From contig CAITSH010000224.1 of assembly GCA_903895005.1 (NCBI GenBank), positions 1-32,971 on the forward strand: a stretch of DNA of 32,971 bases. The letters run 5' to 3'. Of this stretch, positions 25,946-32,971 are shown piece by piece. Every line of letters begins with the position of its first letter. Within the stretch, counting starts at the first letter, position 1. The position numbers and the translations under genes are program-made. A model generated the notes under the pieces. It ran no database searches, had not been told where the DNA came from, and was given only the letters and a program-made list of their open reading frames with translations. Source of the stretch: an uncultured Pseudomonadota bacterium. Lineage in GTDB: Bacteria; Pseudomonadota; Gammaproteobacteria; Burkholderiales; SG8-39.

Positions 25946-27127
25946 ATGAAATTCCCCTCTCGCGCCATTTTCAAGCTTGCGTTCGCCGTGTTCACATTCG
26001 CCGCGCTGGTTCCGGCAGGTTCGGCCTGGTCCCAGGAAGAGGCGCTGCGCATCGGCTTTTTGTCGGTACGTTCCGGCCCACTTGCCGCAGGTGGCCGGCA
26101 AATGGAAGAGGGCATCCAGCTCTTCCTGAAGGAACGCAACAACACGCTCGCCGGCCGCAAGGTCGAATTAATTATCGCCGATACCGGCGGCAACCCGGCC
26201 GGCGCCAAGACCAAAACGCAGGAACTGATCGAGCGCAACAAGGTGCACGTGGTGATCGGGCCTCTGGCGACCTTTGAAGCGCTCGCCATCGATGATTACA
26301 TGCTGCAGGCCAGGGTGCCGCTTATCACGCCGACCTCGGCGGCACAGAATGACCTCGCGCAGCAAAAGAAAAACGACTACGTAATCCACGCCGTGGGCAC
26401 CGCCGCACAACCAACCCATGTATTGGGCCAGTACGCGGCGAAAAAACTCGGCATGAAACGCGTGGCGATGATTGCCGATGATTTCACCTACGGGCACGAA
26501 GGCGCGGCCGGGTTTCTCAAGGTGTTCGAGGACAACGGCGGCAAGATCGTGCAAAAGCTCTGGCCTCCGCTCAACGTGTCGGACTACGGCTCTTACGTGG
26601 GGCAGTTGAAAACCAACGTCGACGGCATCTACGCCGGCTTCGCCGGAACCAACGGGCTGCGCTTTCTCAAGCAGTACAAGGAATACCAGATGAAACTGCC
26701 GGTGCTGGGCAACCCTACGGCCGTTGATGAGGGCGTACTGCGCAACATGGGAGACGAGGCCCTTGGCGTGTATTCAGCCAGCTGGTACTCGGCGGGCATC
26801 GACTCGCCCGACAACAAGCGCTTCGTGCAGGCGATACAGGCCGAGTACAAGACCACGCCCGGTTTTTACACGGCAGGCACCTACCCCGCGGGTCTGTTTC
26901 TTGAAGCGGCATTGAAAGCCGTCAACGGCAAGGCCGAGGACAAGGCGGCCTTCGTGCGCGCCCTGCACGCCGTGCGCCTGACCAGCGGCCCGATAGGCCC
27001 GATTCACCTGGATGAATATTCCAAGCCGGTGATGAACATGTATGTGCGCAAGGTCGAGCGCAAGGACGGGCAGCTGGTGAACAGCATCGTCGAGACCTTC
27101 AAGGACGTCAGCCAGTTCTGGACCTAG
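25946..27127 (+). CDS. Substrate-binding protein with in-frame amber near its end
   Basis: This protein of 393 residues is a Peripla_BP_6 periplasmic receptor with a Sec signal (AIFKLAFAVFTFAALVPAGS). It is clearly paralogous to the divergent receptor, for example LAIDDYMLQARVPLITPTSA and DEALGVYSASWYSAGID. A TAG at 27125-27127 follows SQFWT. The next 22 codons, DAKAFLASPAYSRDVPAAKN then LE, to a second TAG at 27194-27196, match the paralogue's C-terminus (YNPKEFLAAPVYSRDVPAS). The TAG sits exactly where the paralogue has Tyr. The full ancestral gene thus ended at 27196. The product is probably shortened by 23 residues but may still fold. No transporter genes follow it on its strand, so it may share the divergent LivHMGF. 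Confidence 0.9.
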   Translation: MKFPSRAIFKLAFAVFTFAALVPAGSAWSQEEALRIGFLSVRSGPLAAGGRQMEEGIQLFLKERNNTLAGRKVELIIADTGGNPAGAKTKTQELIERNKVHVVIGPLATFEALAIDDYMLQARVPLITPTSAAQNDLAQQKKNDYVIHAVGTAAQPTHVLGQYAAKKLGMKRVAMIADDFTYGHEGAAGFLKVFEDNGGKIVQKLWPPLNVSDYGSYVGQLKTNVDGIYAGFAGTNGLRFLKQYKEYQMKLPVLGNPTAVDEGVLRNMGDEALGVYSASWYSAGIDSPDNKRFVQAIQAEYKTTPGFYTAGTYPAGLFLEAALKAVNGKAEDKAAFVRALHAVRLTSGPIGPIHLDEYSKPVMNMYVRKVERKDGQLVNSIVETFKDVSQFWT

Positions 27128-27214
27128 GACGCGAAGGCCTTCCTCGCCAGCCCCGCGTACTCGCGCGACGTGCCGGCGGCGAAGAACCTGGAGTAGGCCG
27201 GCGCAAGACGATGG

Positions 27215-27245
27215 CTGGAAAGCCGGGCCTGGCGCGAATTTCCGG
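27215..27245. repeat. 31-bp intergenic palindrome, copy 3
   Basis: CTGGAAA and TTTCCGG form the ends and GGGCCTGGCGC the centre, with more mismatches than the other two copies. It lies in the short gap between the convergent receptor gene and livF of operon 2, where it may mark the shared transcription end. Confidence 0.7.
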
Positions 27246-27248
27246 CCA

Positions 27249-27953
27249 TCACACTGCGCAGTAACGTTCCTGGATCGCCTTGTCGGCGAGCAGGTTGGCC
27301 GCCGTGTCCTGGTGCACGATCACCCCCTGGTCCATGATGTAAGCGCGATCGGAAATGGACAGGGCGCGTTCGACGTTTTGCTCCACGAGCAGGATGGTCG
27401 TGCCCTCGCGCTTCATTTGCGCGAAGAGCTCGAACATTTCATCCACCAGCAGCGGCATGATGCCCTCGGAGGGCTCGTCGAGCAGGATCATTTTCGGCGA
27501 AGCCATCATGGCGCGCGCAATGGCGAGCATTTGCTGCTCGCCGCCAGAGAGGGACGTGCCTTCCTGGTCGAGACGCTCCTTCAGCCGCGGAAAGGTGCGC
27601 GCGATGCGCTCGATGAGGGCATGTTCCTCGGCGCGCTTGGCCGAGGCGATGAGACCGAGGCGCAGGTTCTCGCGTACGGTCAGGCCGGGCACAATGCGCC
27701 GCTCTTCGGGAACATAGGCAAGGCCAAGGTGAAAACGCGTGTGCGCCGGCCCCGGAAGAATCTCGGTGCCGTCGAACACCACCCTGCCCTGTCGCTTGGC
27801 AACAAGGCCCATGACAGAGCGCAGCGTGGTCGTTTTGCCCGCGCCGTTGCGGCCCATCAACGTGACGATTTCGCCGGCCTTTACCTCCAGCGACACACCC
27901 TGGATGACATGGCTGCGGTCATACCAAGCGTTGAGATTGTCGATCTTGAGCAT
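27249..27953 (-). CDS. livF: Branched-chain-type ABC transporter ATPase LivF (operon 2)
   Basis: This 234-residue ATPase has Walker A GRNGAGKTTTLRS, signature SLSGGEQQMLAIARAM, Walker B MILLDEPSEGIMPL and LLVEQNVERAL. It is a different LivF from that of operon 1. The start at 27953 is two bases after the livG stop. It is the last gene of the second Liv operon and converges on the amber-containing receptor gene. Confidence 0.93.
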   Translation of the reverse strand: MLKIDNLNAWYDRSHVIQGVSLEVKAGEIVTLMGRNGAGKTTTLRSVMGLVAKRQGRVVFDGTEILPGPAHTRFHLGLAYVPEERRIVPGLTVRENLRLGLIASAKRAEEHALIERIARTFPRLKERLDQEGTSLSGGEQQMLAIARAMMASPKMILLDEPSEGIMPLLVDEMFELFAQMKREGTTILLVEQNVERALSISDRAYIMDQGVIVHQDTAANLLADKAIQERYCAV

Positions 27954-27955
27954 GT

Positions 27956-28702
27956 TCAGGCGGACTTTCCGAGGTAGACGCGCTTTACCTCGTCATTGTT
28001 GCGAATGTCCTGCGGCGTTCCCTCGGCCAGCAGCTCGCCATGGTGCAGCACGATCAGGCGCTCGCAAATTCCCATGACCAGTTTCATCTTGTGCTCGACC
28101 AAGATTACCGTGCGCTCTGCGGCAAGACTGGTGATCAGGTTCATCATCACACCGGTCTCTTCCGGTGACATGCCGGCGGTGGGTTCATCAAGCAGCAGCA
28201 GGCGCGGTTCGCAGGCAAGGGCCATGGCGACCTCGAGACAGCGCTGCTGCCCGTGTGCGAGGTCGCGCGCCGGCCGCAGGCGCACATCGGCAAGGCCAAC
28301 GCGCTCGAGCAGCGCATCGGCGCGCTCGGTCAGTTCTGTCATGGATTCACGCGGCGTGAACAGGTTGAAGCGCGAGTGCTTCATCTGTACCGCCACGCGT
28401 ACGTTCTCGCGCGCCGTCAGTTGCGGGAATACGTTGGTGATCTGGAAGGACTTGGCGATACCCATGCGCGCAAACTCGTGCTGTGCGCTGCCGGTGATGT
28501 CGCGACCCTCATAGCGCACAACACCGGCGGTGGGCGCCAGCGCGCCGGTGAGCACGTTGAAGAAGGTACTTTTTCCGGCGCCGTTGGGTCCGATGATGGC
28601 GGTGAGCCTGTCATCGCCGAAATCGGCCGACACATTGTGCAGGGCGACGAAAGAACCGAAGTTCATCGTTATCTTCTCGACCGAGAGGATGGGTGTTTTC
28701 AT
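27956..28702 (-). CDS. livG: Branched-chain-type ABC transporter ATPase LivG (operon 2)
   Basis: This 248-residue ATPase has Walker A GPNGAGKST, GIAKSFQITNVFPQLTAREN and Walker B LLLLDEPTAGMSPEE, with VEHKMKLVM after it. The signature motif is LAHGQQRCLEVAMAL, a divergent form of LSYGEQR; the glycine and glutamine are kept. It ends in KRVYLGKSA. The start lies ten bases after the livM stop. It is probably active with LivF of the same operon. Confidence 0.93.
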   Translation of the reverse strand: MKTPILSVEKITMNFGSFVALHNVSADFGDDRLTAIIGPNGAGKSTFFNVLTGALAPTAGVVRYEGRDITGSAQHEFARMGIAKSFQITNVFPQLTARENVRVAVQMKHSRFNLFTPRESMTELTERADALLERVGLADVRLRPARDLAHGQQRCLEVAMALACEPRLLLLDEPTAGMSPEETGVMMNLITSLAAERTVILVEHKMKLVMGICERLIVLHHGELLAEGTPQDIRNNDEVKRVYLGKSA

Positions 28703-28712
28703 CGACGCGCCC

Positions 28713-29657
28713 TCATCGACGCACCCAATGCAGTATCGATCCCCAGATGCCGCGCGGGAAGTAGAGCACGAACAGGATGAAAATCACCCCGACCGCGAGT
28801 TGCCAGAACTGCGTGATGTTGGTGGCGACATCCTCGATCAGCAACAGCACGGCCGCGCCGACGAAAGGTCCGAAAAACGTACCCATGCCGCCCAGCAGGC
28901 TCATCATCACCACCTGCCCCGAGGTAACGTAGTGCAGCGAATCGATGGGCACGATGGATAGATGCAGCGCACGCAGCGCGCCGGCAAGGCCGCAAATGCC
29001 GGCCGAGAGCACGAACACCAGTAGCTTGGTGCGCGCGACGTCGTAGCCGCAGGCCGCGGCGCGCTTGTCGTTCTCGCGAATGGTTTCGATTACCGCACCA
29101 AAGGGCGATGCAAGGATACGCGACACGAACCACAGCGCCGCCGCAACAAACACCAGAATGACGTAGTACTTGGTGGTCGGATTGAGAAAATCGAGCGTAA
29201 GACCGAACACCTCGATGGCCTCGACCTTGACGCCGCGCAAGCCGTTCTCGCCACCGGTAAAGCGCTCGGCCTTGTAAAAGGCGTAGTACACGCACTGCGC
29301 CAGCGCCAGCGTGACCATGGAAAAGTAGATGCCGCGGGTGCGTATGGCAAGATAGCCGATGCCAAGGCCGATGATCGCGGAGAGTGTCACGCCGGCCGGG
29401 ATCGCCAGCCACCAAGGCCAGCCAAAGTGCACCATCACGATGCCGGCGCCGTAACTGCCGGCGCCAAGAAAAGCGGCGTGGCCGAATGACAGCAGGCCGG
29501 TGTACCCGAACAGCAGGTTGAAGCCCACCGCATAGAGGCCGAAGATCAGGATGTTAACCGCCAGCGCCTCATAGGGCATCAGCCATGGGAACACCATCAG
29601 GAACAGGATCACCGCGGCAACGCGGTGCCGTTCGATAAGGTCGAAAAAGTCGCGCAT
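28713..29657 (-). CDS. livM: Branched-chain-type ABC transporter permease LivM (operon 2)
   Basis: This protein of about 314 residues is a membrane permease with GFNLLFGYTGLLSFGHAAFLGAGSY, the LivM hallmark split over residues 40-65, and about eight to nine helices. A TFFGPFVGAAVLLLIEDVATN segment is near the C-terminus. The ATG at 29657 has AGGTGG eight bases upstream and is preferred. A GTG at 29669, directly after the livH stop, would add four residues. Confidence 0.93.
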   Translation of the reverse strand: MRDFFDLIERHRVAAVILFLMVFPWLMPYEALAVNILIFGLYAVGFNLLFGYTGLLSFGHAAFLGAGSYGAGIVMVHFGWPWWLAIPAGVTLSAIIGLGIGYLAIRTRGIYFSMVTLALAQCVYYAFYKAERFTGGENGLRGVKVEAIEVFGLTLDFLNPTTKYYVILVFVAAALWFVSRILASPFGAVIETIRENDKRAAACGYDVARTKLLVFVLSAGICGLAGALRALHLSIVPIDSLHYVTSGQVVMMSLLGGMGTFFGPFVGAAVLLLIEDVATNITQFWQLAVGVIFILFVLYFPRGIWGSILHWVRR

Positions 29658-29669
29658 GATTATCGCCAC

Positions 29670-30548
29670 CTAGCTCATCAGACCGGTGCGGCCGAAAAAG
29701 CCCTGCGGCCGGAACATCAGCACCAGCGCCATCAGCACGAAGATCGACAGCTCTGCGAGGTCCGGAAAATACAGCGAGGTAATGCTGTAGACCATGCCCA
29801 CCAGCAGGCCCGCCACGACCGCGCCGGGCAACGAGCCCATGCCACCCACCACTGTGACGACAAAGGATTCGGCGAGAACGGGTATGCCCATTTCCGGATT
29901 CACCGCGCGGATCGGCGCGGCGAGAATGCCAGACAAACCGGCGATGGCGGTGCCCAGTCCGAAGATGATCAGCCATACGCGTGATACGTCTATACCCAGA
30001 ACGCGGACGATTTCCGGGTCGCGGGCACCGGCGCGGATGATCAGGCCGTATTTGGTTTTTTCGATGAAGAGCCAAAGCACAAACACGATGAGCGCGGTGG
30101 CACCGATAAGGAACAACCGGTAAAGCGGGAAATGGCCGACGCCGATATCAACGGCACCGCGCAAGGCTGCGGGCGTACCGATGGACAACCCGTCGATGCC
30201 GAAAATCATGCGAATCAGATCAATGAACACGTACGACAGCCCGAAGGTGAGCAGCAGCGGATAGTCGATGCCGCGCCCGTACAGCGGACGGACGAGAAAG
30301 CGTTCTGTGAGCAGGCCGATAGCCCCGACAATCAGCGGCGCAGCAGCAATAGCCAGCCAGAAGTTGCCGGTCTTGCCCAGCACGTACACACCTGCATAGG
30401 CGCCGACCATGAAGTAGGCGCCATGGGCGAAGTTCACCACCGTCAGCATGCCGAAAATCAGCGACAGGCCGATGGCCAGCAGCACGTACACCGAGCCGAG
30501 GGCGATGCCGGTGACGATTTGCAACAGGAAGAGGTTGAGGTCGATCAT
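29670..30548 (-). CDS. livH: Branched-chain-type ABC transporter permease LivH (operon 2)
   Basis: This 292-residue membrane protein has the LivH hallmark GLSLIFGMLTVVNFAHGAYFMVGAY, split over residues 27-52. The late GGMGSLPGAVVAGLLVGMVYS segment and about eight helices are present. The ATG at 30548 has no clear ribosome site. It follows the receptor gene after 89 bases that contain two hairpins. It forms the channel with LivM. Confidence 0.93.
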   Translation of the reverse strand: MIDLNLFLLQIVTGIALGSVYVLLAIGLSLIFGMLTVVNFAHGAYFMVGAYAGVYVLGKTGNFWLAIAAAPLIVGAIGLLTERFLVRPLYGRGIDYPLLLTFGLSYVFIDLIRMIFGIDGLSIGTPAALRGAVDIGVGHFPLYRLFLIGATALIVFVLWLFIEKTKYGLIIRAGARDPEIVRVLGIDVSRVWLIIFGLGTAIAGLSGILAAPIRAVNPEMGIPVLAESFVVTVVGGMGSLPGAVVAGLLVGMVYSITSLYFPDLAELSIFVLMALVLMFRPQGFFGRTGLMS

Positions 30549-30567
30549 CGAGGGGGAAATGCGGCCG

Positions 30568-30629
30568 GGCCGGCGCTCATGTGCCGGCCGCGGCAGGAAT
30601 CAGCGCCGGCCCCGCAACGCGGGCCCGGC
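30568..30629. promoter_or_regulatory. Two hairpins between receptor gene and livH (operon 2)
   Basis: Hairpin one, GGCCGGC/GCCGGCC (30568-30589), is perfect over 7 bp. Hairpin two pairs GCCGG-C-CCCGC with GCGGG-C-CCGGC around AAC (30605-30629), with one C/C mismatch. There is no T-run. The position is the same as that of the hairpin in operon 1, so both probably raise the receptor transcript relative to the permeases. Confidence 0.6.
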
Positions 30630-30637
30630 AAGTCGGC

Positions 30638-31870
30638 TCAGCCGCGGAATCCGAGCTCCTGGCAGGTGCGCAGGTTTTTCTCGTCGGGCTTGTCGACACC
30701 GACGACGCTGAACACGTCGTTCTTGTCTTTCATGCCCTTGGACTTGGACTCGATGATCAGCACCGATTGCACCGACTGGTGGTCACAGTTGCGGTAGTAC
30801 TGCGGGCCTTTGAAGTAGTCGTACTTGAGGTCGCGCATGGCGGCCACGACTTTGTCTGTCTCGGTGGTTCCGGCGTTCTTGACCGATTGCAGCACCGTGC
30901 GCACACCCGAGTAGCCGAGCGCGCCGTAATCCGAGGGCACGCCGCCGTTGTAGGCCTTGCGGTACTTGTCGTTGAACACCTTGGCCGAGGGGGTGTTGTC
31001 TTCCATACCCCAGTAGTAGGAGGTCCCGCCCACCACGCCGTCGAACACGTCGGCGCCGCCTGCCACGCGCGCCGTGAACAGCAGTATGGGGGTGACGATG
31101 CGGGTGGTCGACTTGAGGCCGAAGTCAGTGGCCTGCTTGGTGGCGTTGAGCATGTCGCGGCCGAAGTTGCACATCACCAGGACATCGGGCTTGAGCGACT
31201 GGATGCGCGGCAGGAAGGCCGAGTAATCGGATGCGCCGATGGGGTGGCGGATGTCGGCAAGGGTTTCGACCCCGAAGGTCTTGCCCACGCGCTGGAAGCC
31301 GCGCACCATTTCGTGGCCGTAGGCGTAATCGGCGGTAAGAAAGACCACGCGCTTGCCGTATTTCGGGAAGACGTAGCGGCCGACGGCGCTGGCGGTGATG
31401 TGCGGGTTGAGCGCCTCGTGGAAGGTGTACAGGCTCCAGTCCTTGAGTTCGTTGATCGCGTCGGACTGGCTGATCGAATTGAACAGGACCTTGCGTTCCT
31501 TGGTCACATTATTGATCGACAGCTGCACCGCCGCCGAGAGCGAACCGACGATGTAATTGACTTTGTCCTTTTCGATGAGCTCGAGCGTTCGCGTGGCCGC
31601 CTCACCCGGATTGAGCTTGTCGTCGCGTACCAAAAGCTCGGCCTTGCGGCCCTTGAGTCCGCCGGCGTCGTTAAATTCCTTGATCGCCAGTTCGGCGCAG
31701 CGCACCTGGTCCTGCGCCTCGACGCCATAGGGGCCGGTGAGCGGCACCGGGAAGCCGATGCGGATGGGCGCCGATTGCGCCTGCGCAATGTTGAACCAGA
31801 ACGGCGATGTGGCCGCCGCAGCGGCCGCGCCAGCGACGATCTTGCGGCGCGTGGGATTGGGTTTGTTCAT
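30638..31870 (-). CDS. Branched-chain-type ABC transporter substrate-binding protein (operon 2)
   Basis: This 410-residue Peripla_BP_6 receptor has a Tat-like signal (TRRKIVAGAAAAAAT, cleavage probably near AQA/QS). The mature part reads PIRIGFPVPLTGPYGVEAQDQ, with SLSAAVQLSINNVTKERKVL, FLTADYAYGHEMVRGFQR and YHSV-like CDHQSVQSVLIIESKSK. It belongs to a different branch from the two receptors at 24443 and 25946, closer to the amide- or urea-type receptors. The ATG follows AAGGAGG by about 5 bases. It is the first gene of the second Liv operon. The ligand is unknown. Confidence 0.93.
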   Translation of the reverse strand: MNKPNPTRRKIVAGAAAAAATSPFWFNIAQAQSAPIRIGFPVPLTGPYGVEAQDQVRCAELAIKEFNDAGGLKGRKAELLVRDDKLNPGEAATRTLELIEKDKVNYIVGSLSAAVQLSINNVTKERKVLFNSISQSDAINELKDWSLYTFHEALNPHITASAVGRYVFPKYGKRVVFLTADYAYGHEMVRGFQRVGKTFGVETLADIRHPIGASDYSAFLPRIQSLKPDVLVMCNFGRDMLNATKQATDFGLKSTTRIVTPILLFTARVAGGADVFDGVVGGTSYYWGMEDNTPSAKVFNDKYRKAYNGGVPSDYGALGYSGVRTVLQSVKNAGTTETDKVVAAMRDLKYDYFKGPQYYRNCDHQSVQSVLIIESKSKGMKDKNDVFSVVGVDKPDEKNLRTCQELGFRG

Positions 31871-32129
31871 GCTGCCTCCTTGTGGTGAAACGTGTTGTTT
31901 TGGTCTTATACCGCTCTTGTATGGCGCGAGTCTAAATCATCCGCTGCGGTCTGGCCAATCCGGGGGGCGGCCCGCTTTTTTAACATTGGTCAGGTCACCG
32001 CCCTTGCCGGCGCCCGAACCCGATACAATAATCACGTCTCGAAGTGACCCGCACGATGCGTATCGCCGGGCCGGACAGCCTGCGTGCATGCATGCAATTG
32101 CGCGTACCCTATCAAGGACGAGGTCGGAC
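31871..32129. promoter_or_regulatory. Divergent promoter region
   Basis: These 259 bases separate the operon 2 receptor gene from the plus-strand flavoprotein. On the minus strand, TATAAG near 31905-31910 is a fair -10-like sequence. On the plus strand TACAAT (32024-32029) is -10-like, but a good -35 is missing. No gene or repeat is seen. Confidence 0.45.
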
Positions 32130-32971
32130 ATGAACACCATTCCATTTCCAAAAAATTCTGCGACGCAGGCGCCACGCCTTACGCACGAATCGGCGCTCGA
32201 AGCGGCCGAAGCCCTCGTGCCCCGTCTGGCGGAACGCGCCGCCGAATGCGAGCGCCTGCGCCGCGTTCCCGATCAAACCATTGCCGAAATGCACGCCGCC
32301 GGCCTGATGCGCCTGATGCAGCCGGCGCGATTCGGCGGTTCCGAGCTCGGACTCACCACGCTGATGGATGTGGTGCTTACGCTGTGCAAGGGCTGCTCCT
32401 CGACGGCATGGATGTATTCCAACCTCGCCTCCCATTCGTGGAACATCGGGCAGTTCGAGCTAAAGGCGCAGCAAGACCTGTGGGGCGAAGACCCCGACGC
32501 GCTAGCCGCGACCGGGCTTGCCTTCCCCTGCGGCAAGGCGACGCCGGTCGAGGGCGGATTCCGGCTGAGCGGCCGCTGGCCGTTTGGCAGCGGCATCGAC
32601 GCATCAAGCTGGATACTCGTCGGCGGCATGGCCGAGCAACCCGGCGGGGCGCCGGAGCGGCGCTTTTTTCTGGTGCCGCAGGCCGACTTCAAGAGCCTGG
32701 ATAACTGGCAGGCCTTCGGCCTTACCGGGACCGGCAGCCATGACGTTGAAATCAAGGACGCCTTCGTACCGGTACATCGCAGCATGTCGGCCGAGATATT
32801 TGCCGCCGGACAGAACGTGCCGGGCGCGAAGGTCTACAAGAACCGCCTGTTCCAGACGCCTGTGTTCGCCGCGTTTGCGTACGTGCTTTCGATCGTGCCA
32901 CTGGGCACCGCCAAGGCCGCGGTGGAGCAATTCACCAAGGGCATGCGCCAGCGCGCCGGCACCTACACCGG
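32130..32971 (+). CDS. Acyl-CoA dehydrogenase-fold flavoprotein, 3' end missing
   Basis: 280 residues are visible before the window ends. The protein has the acyl-CoA dehydrogenase-like arrangement: an N-terminal helical domain (AEMHAAGLMRLMQPARFGGS, then CKGCSSTAWMYSNLASHSW), a middle beta domain from about residue 130 (ATGLAFPCGKATPVEGGFRL, FGLTGTGSHDVEIKDAFVP), and the start of the C-terminal helical domain. The CSSTAWMYSNLASH and LTGTGSHDVE patterns are those of the HpaH/HsaA-type group D flavin monooxygenases, which hydroxylate phenols using reduced flavin, and not of true acyl-CoA dehydrogenases. The start is ATG 32130 with a GAGG nearby. It is divergent from the second Liv operon, so it may act on the transported compound. 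The substrate is unknown. Confidence 0.87.
   Translation, partial: MNTIPFPKNSATQAPRLTHESALEAAEALVPRLAERAAECERLRRVPDQTIAEMHAAGLMRLMQPARFGGSELGLTTLMDVVLTLCKGCSSTAWMYSNLASHSWNIGQFELKAQQDLWGEDPDALAATGLAFPCGKATPVEGGFRLSGRWPFGSGIDASSWILVGGMAEQPGGAPERRFFLVPQADFKSLDNWQAFGLTGTGSHDVEIKDAFVPVHRSMSAEIFAAGQNVPGAKVYKNRLFQTPVFAAFAYVLSIVPLGTAKAAVEQFTKGMRQRAGTYT

Noticed and set aside
27125..27127. Recoding of TAG as a special amino acid
   Set aside because: Nothing in the window supports pyrrolysine or suppression, and the site replaces an ordinary Tyr; a point mutation or error is simpler.

Overview
The window looks like a high-GC betaproteobacterial chromosome, most likely Burkholderiales. The reasons are the strong G/C bias at third codon positions, a Bug/TctC-type solute receptor beside a catabolic oxidoreductase, two complete branched-chain-amino-acid-type (Liv) ABC operons, several molybdenum hydroxylases, and a selenium cluster of a type reported from Variovorax and Burkholderia. 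There are no tRNA, rRNA, transposase or CRISPR features.

Layout. Positions 1-2434 (+) hold the end of a [2Fe-2S] subunit, apparently frameshifted, and the large subunit of a molybdenum hydroxylase. Positions 2463-6906 (-) hold, in transcription order, senA (EgtB-like selenoneine synthase), senC (SelD-like selenophosphate synthetase) and a YyaL/DUF255 thioredoxin-fold protein. Positions ~6963-8665 (+), divergent from senA, hold senB (selenosugar synthase, GT-B fold) overlapping a FecR-domain exported protein. Positions 8843-13677 (+) hold a three-subunit (FAD, FeS, Mo) hydroxylase followed by a tripartite tricarboxylate-type binding protein and a clear terminator. Positions 13738-15425 (-) hold two tandem alpha/beta hydrolases. 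Positions 15479-15582 hold a cruciform repeat, followed by rsuA and a metallo-beta-lactamase-fold lipoprotein on +. Positions 17545-25681 (-) form one long unit: binding protein, livH, livM, livG, livF, alpha/beta hydrolase, then a two-subunit IorAB-type hydroxylase. A paralogous binding protein (25946-27127, +) is divergent to it and carries an in-frame amber codon near its end. Positions 27249-31870 (-) hold a second complete Liv operon. From 32130 (+) an acyl-CoA-dehydrogenase-fold flavoprotein runs off the window.

How it fits together. The most striking content is the selenoneine biosynthesis set. SenC makes selenophosphate, SenB moves selenium onto a UDP-sugar, and SenA couples the selenosugar to hercynine. 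The two genes attached to it (YyaL-type and FecR-type) are possible uncharacterised partners. The rest reads as a catabolic region in which ABC or TctC-type receptors capture small acids or aromatic/N-heterocyclic compounds, molybdenum hydroxylases oxidise them, and hydrolases process the products. Substrates cannot be read from the sequence. Other points of interest are two hydrolases with Gly at the catalytic serine position, a dispersed 31-bp palindrome in three gene gaps, and strong hairpins between the receptor gene and livH in both Liv operons.
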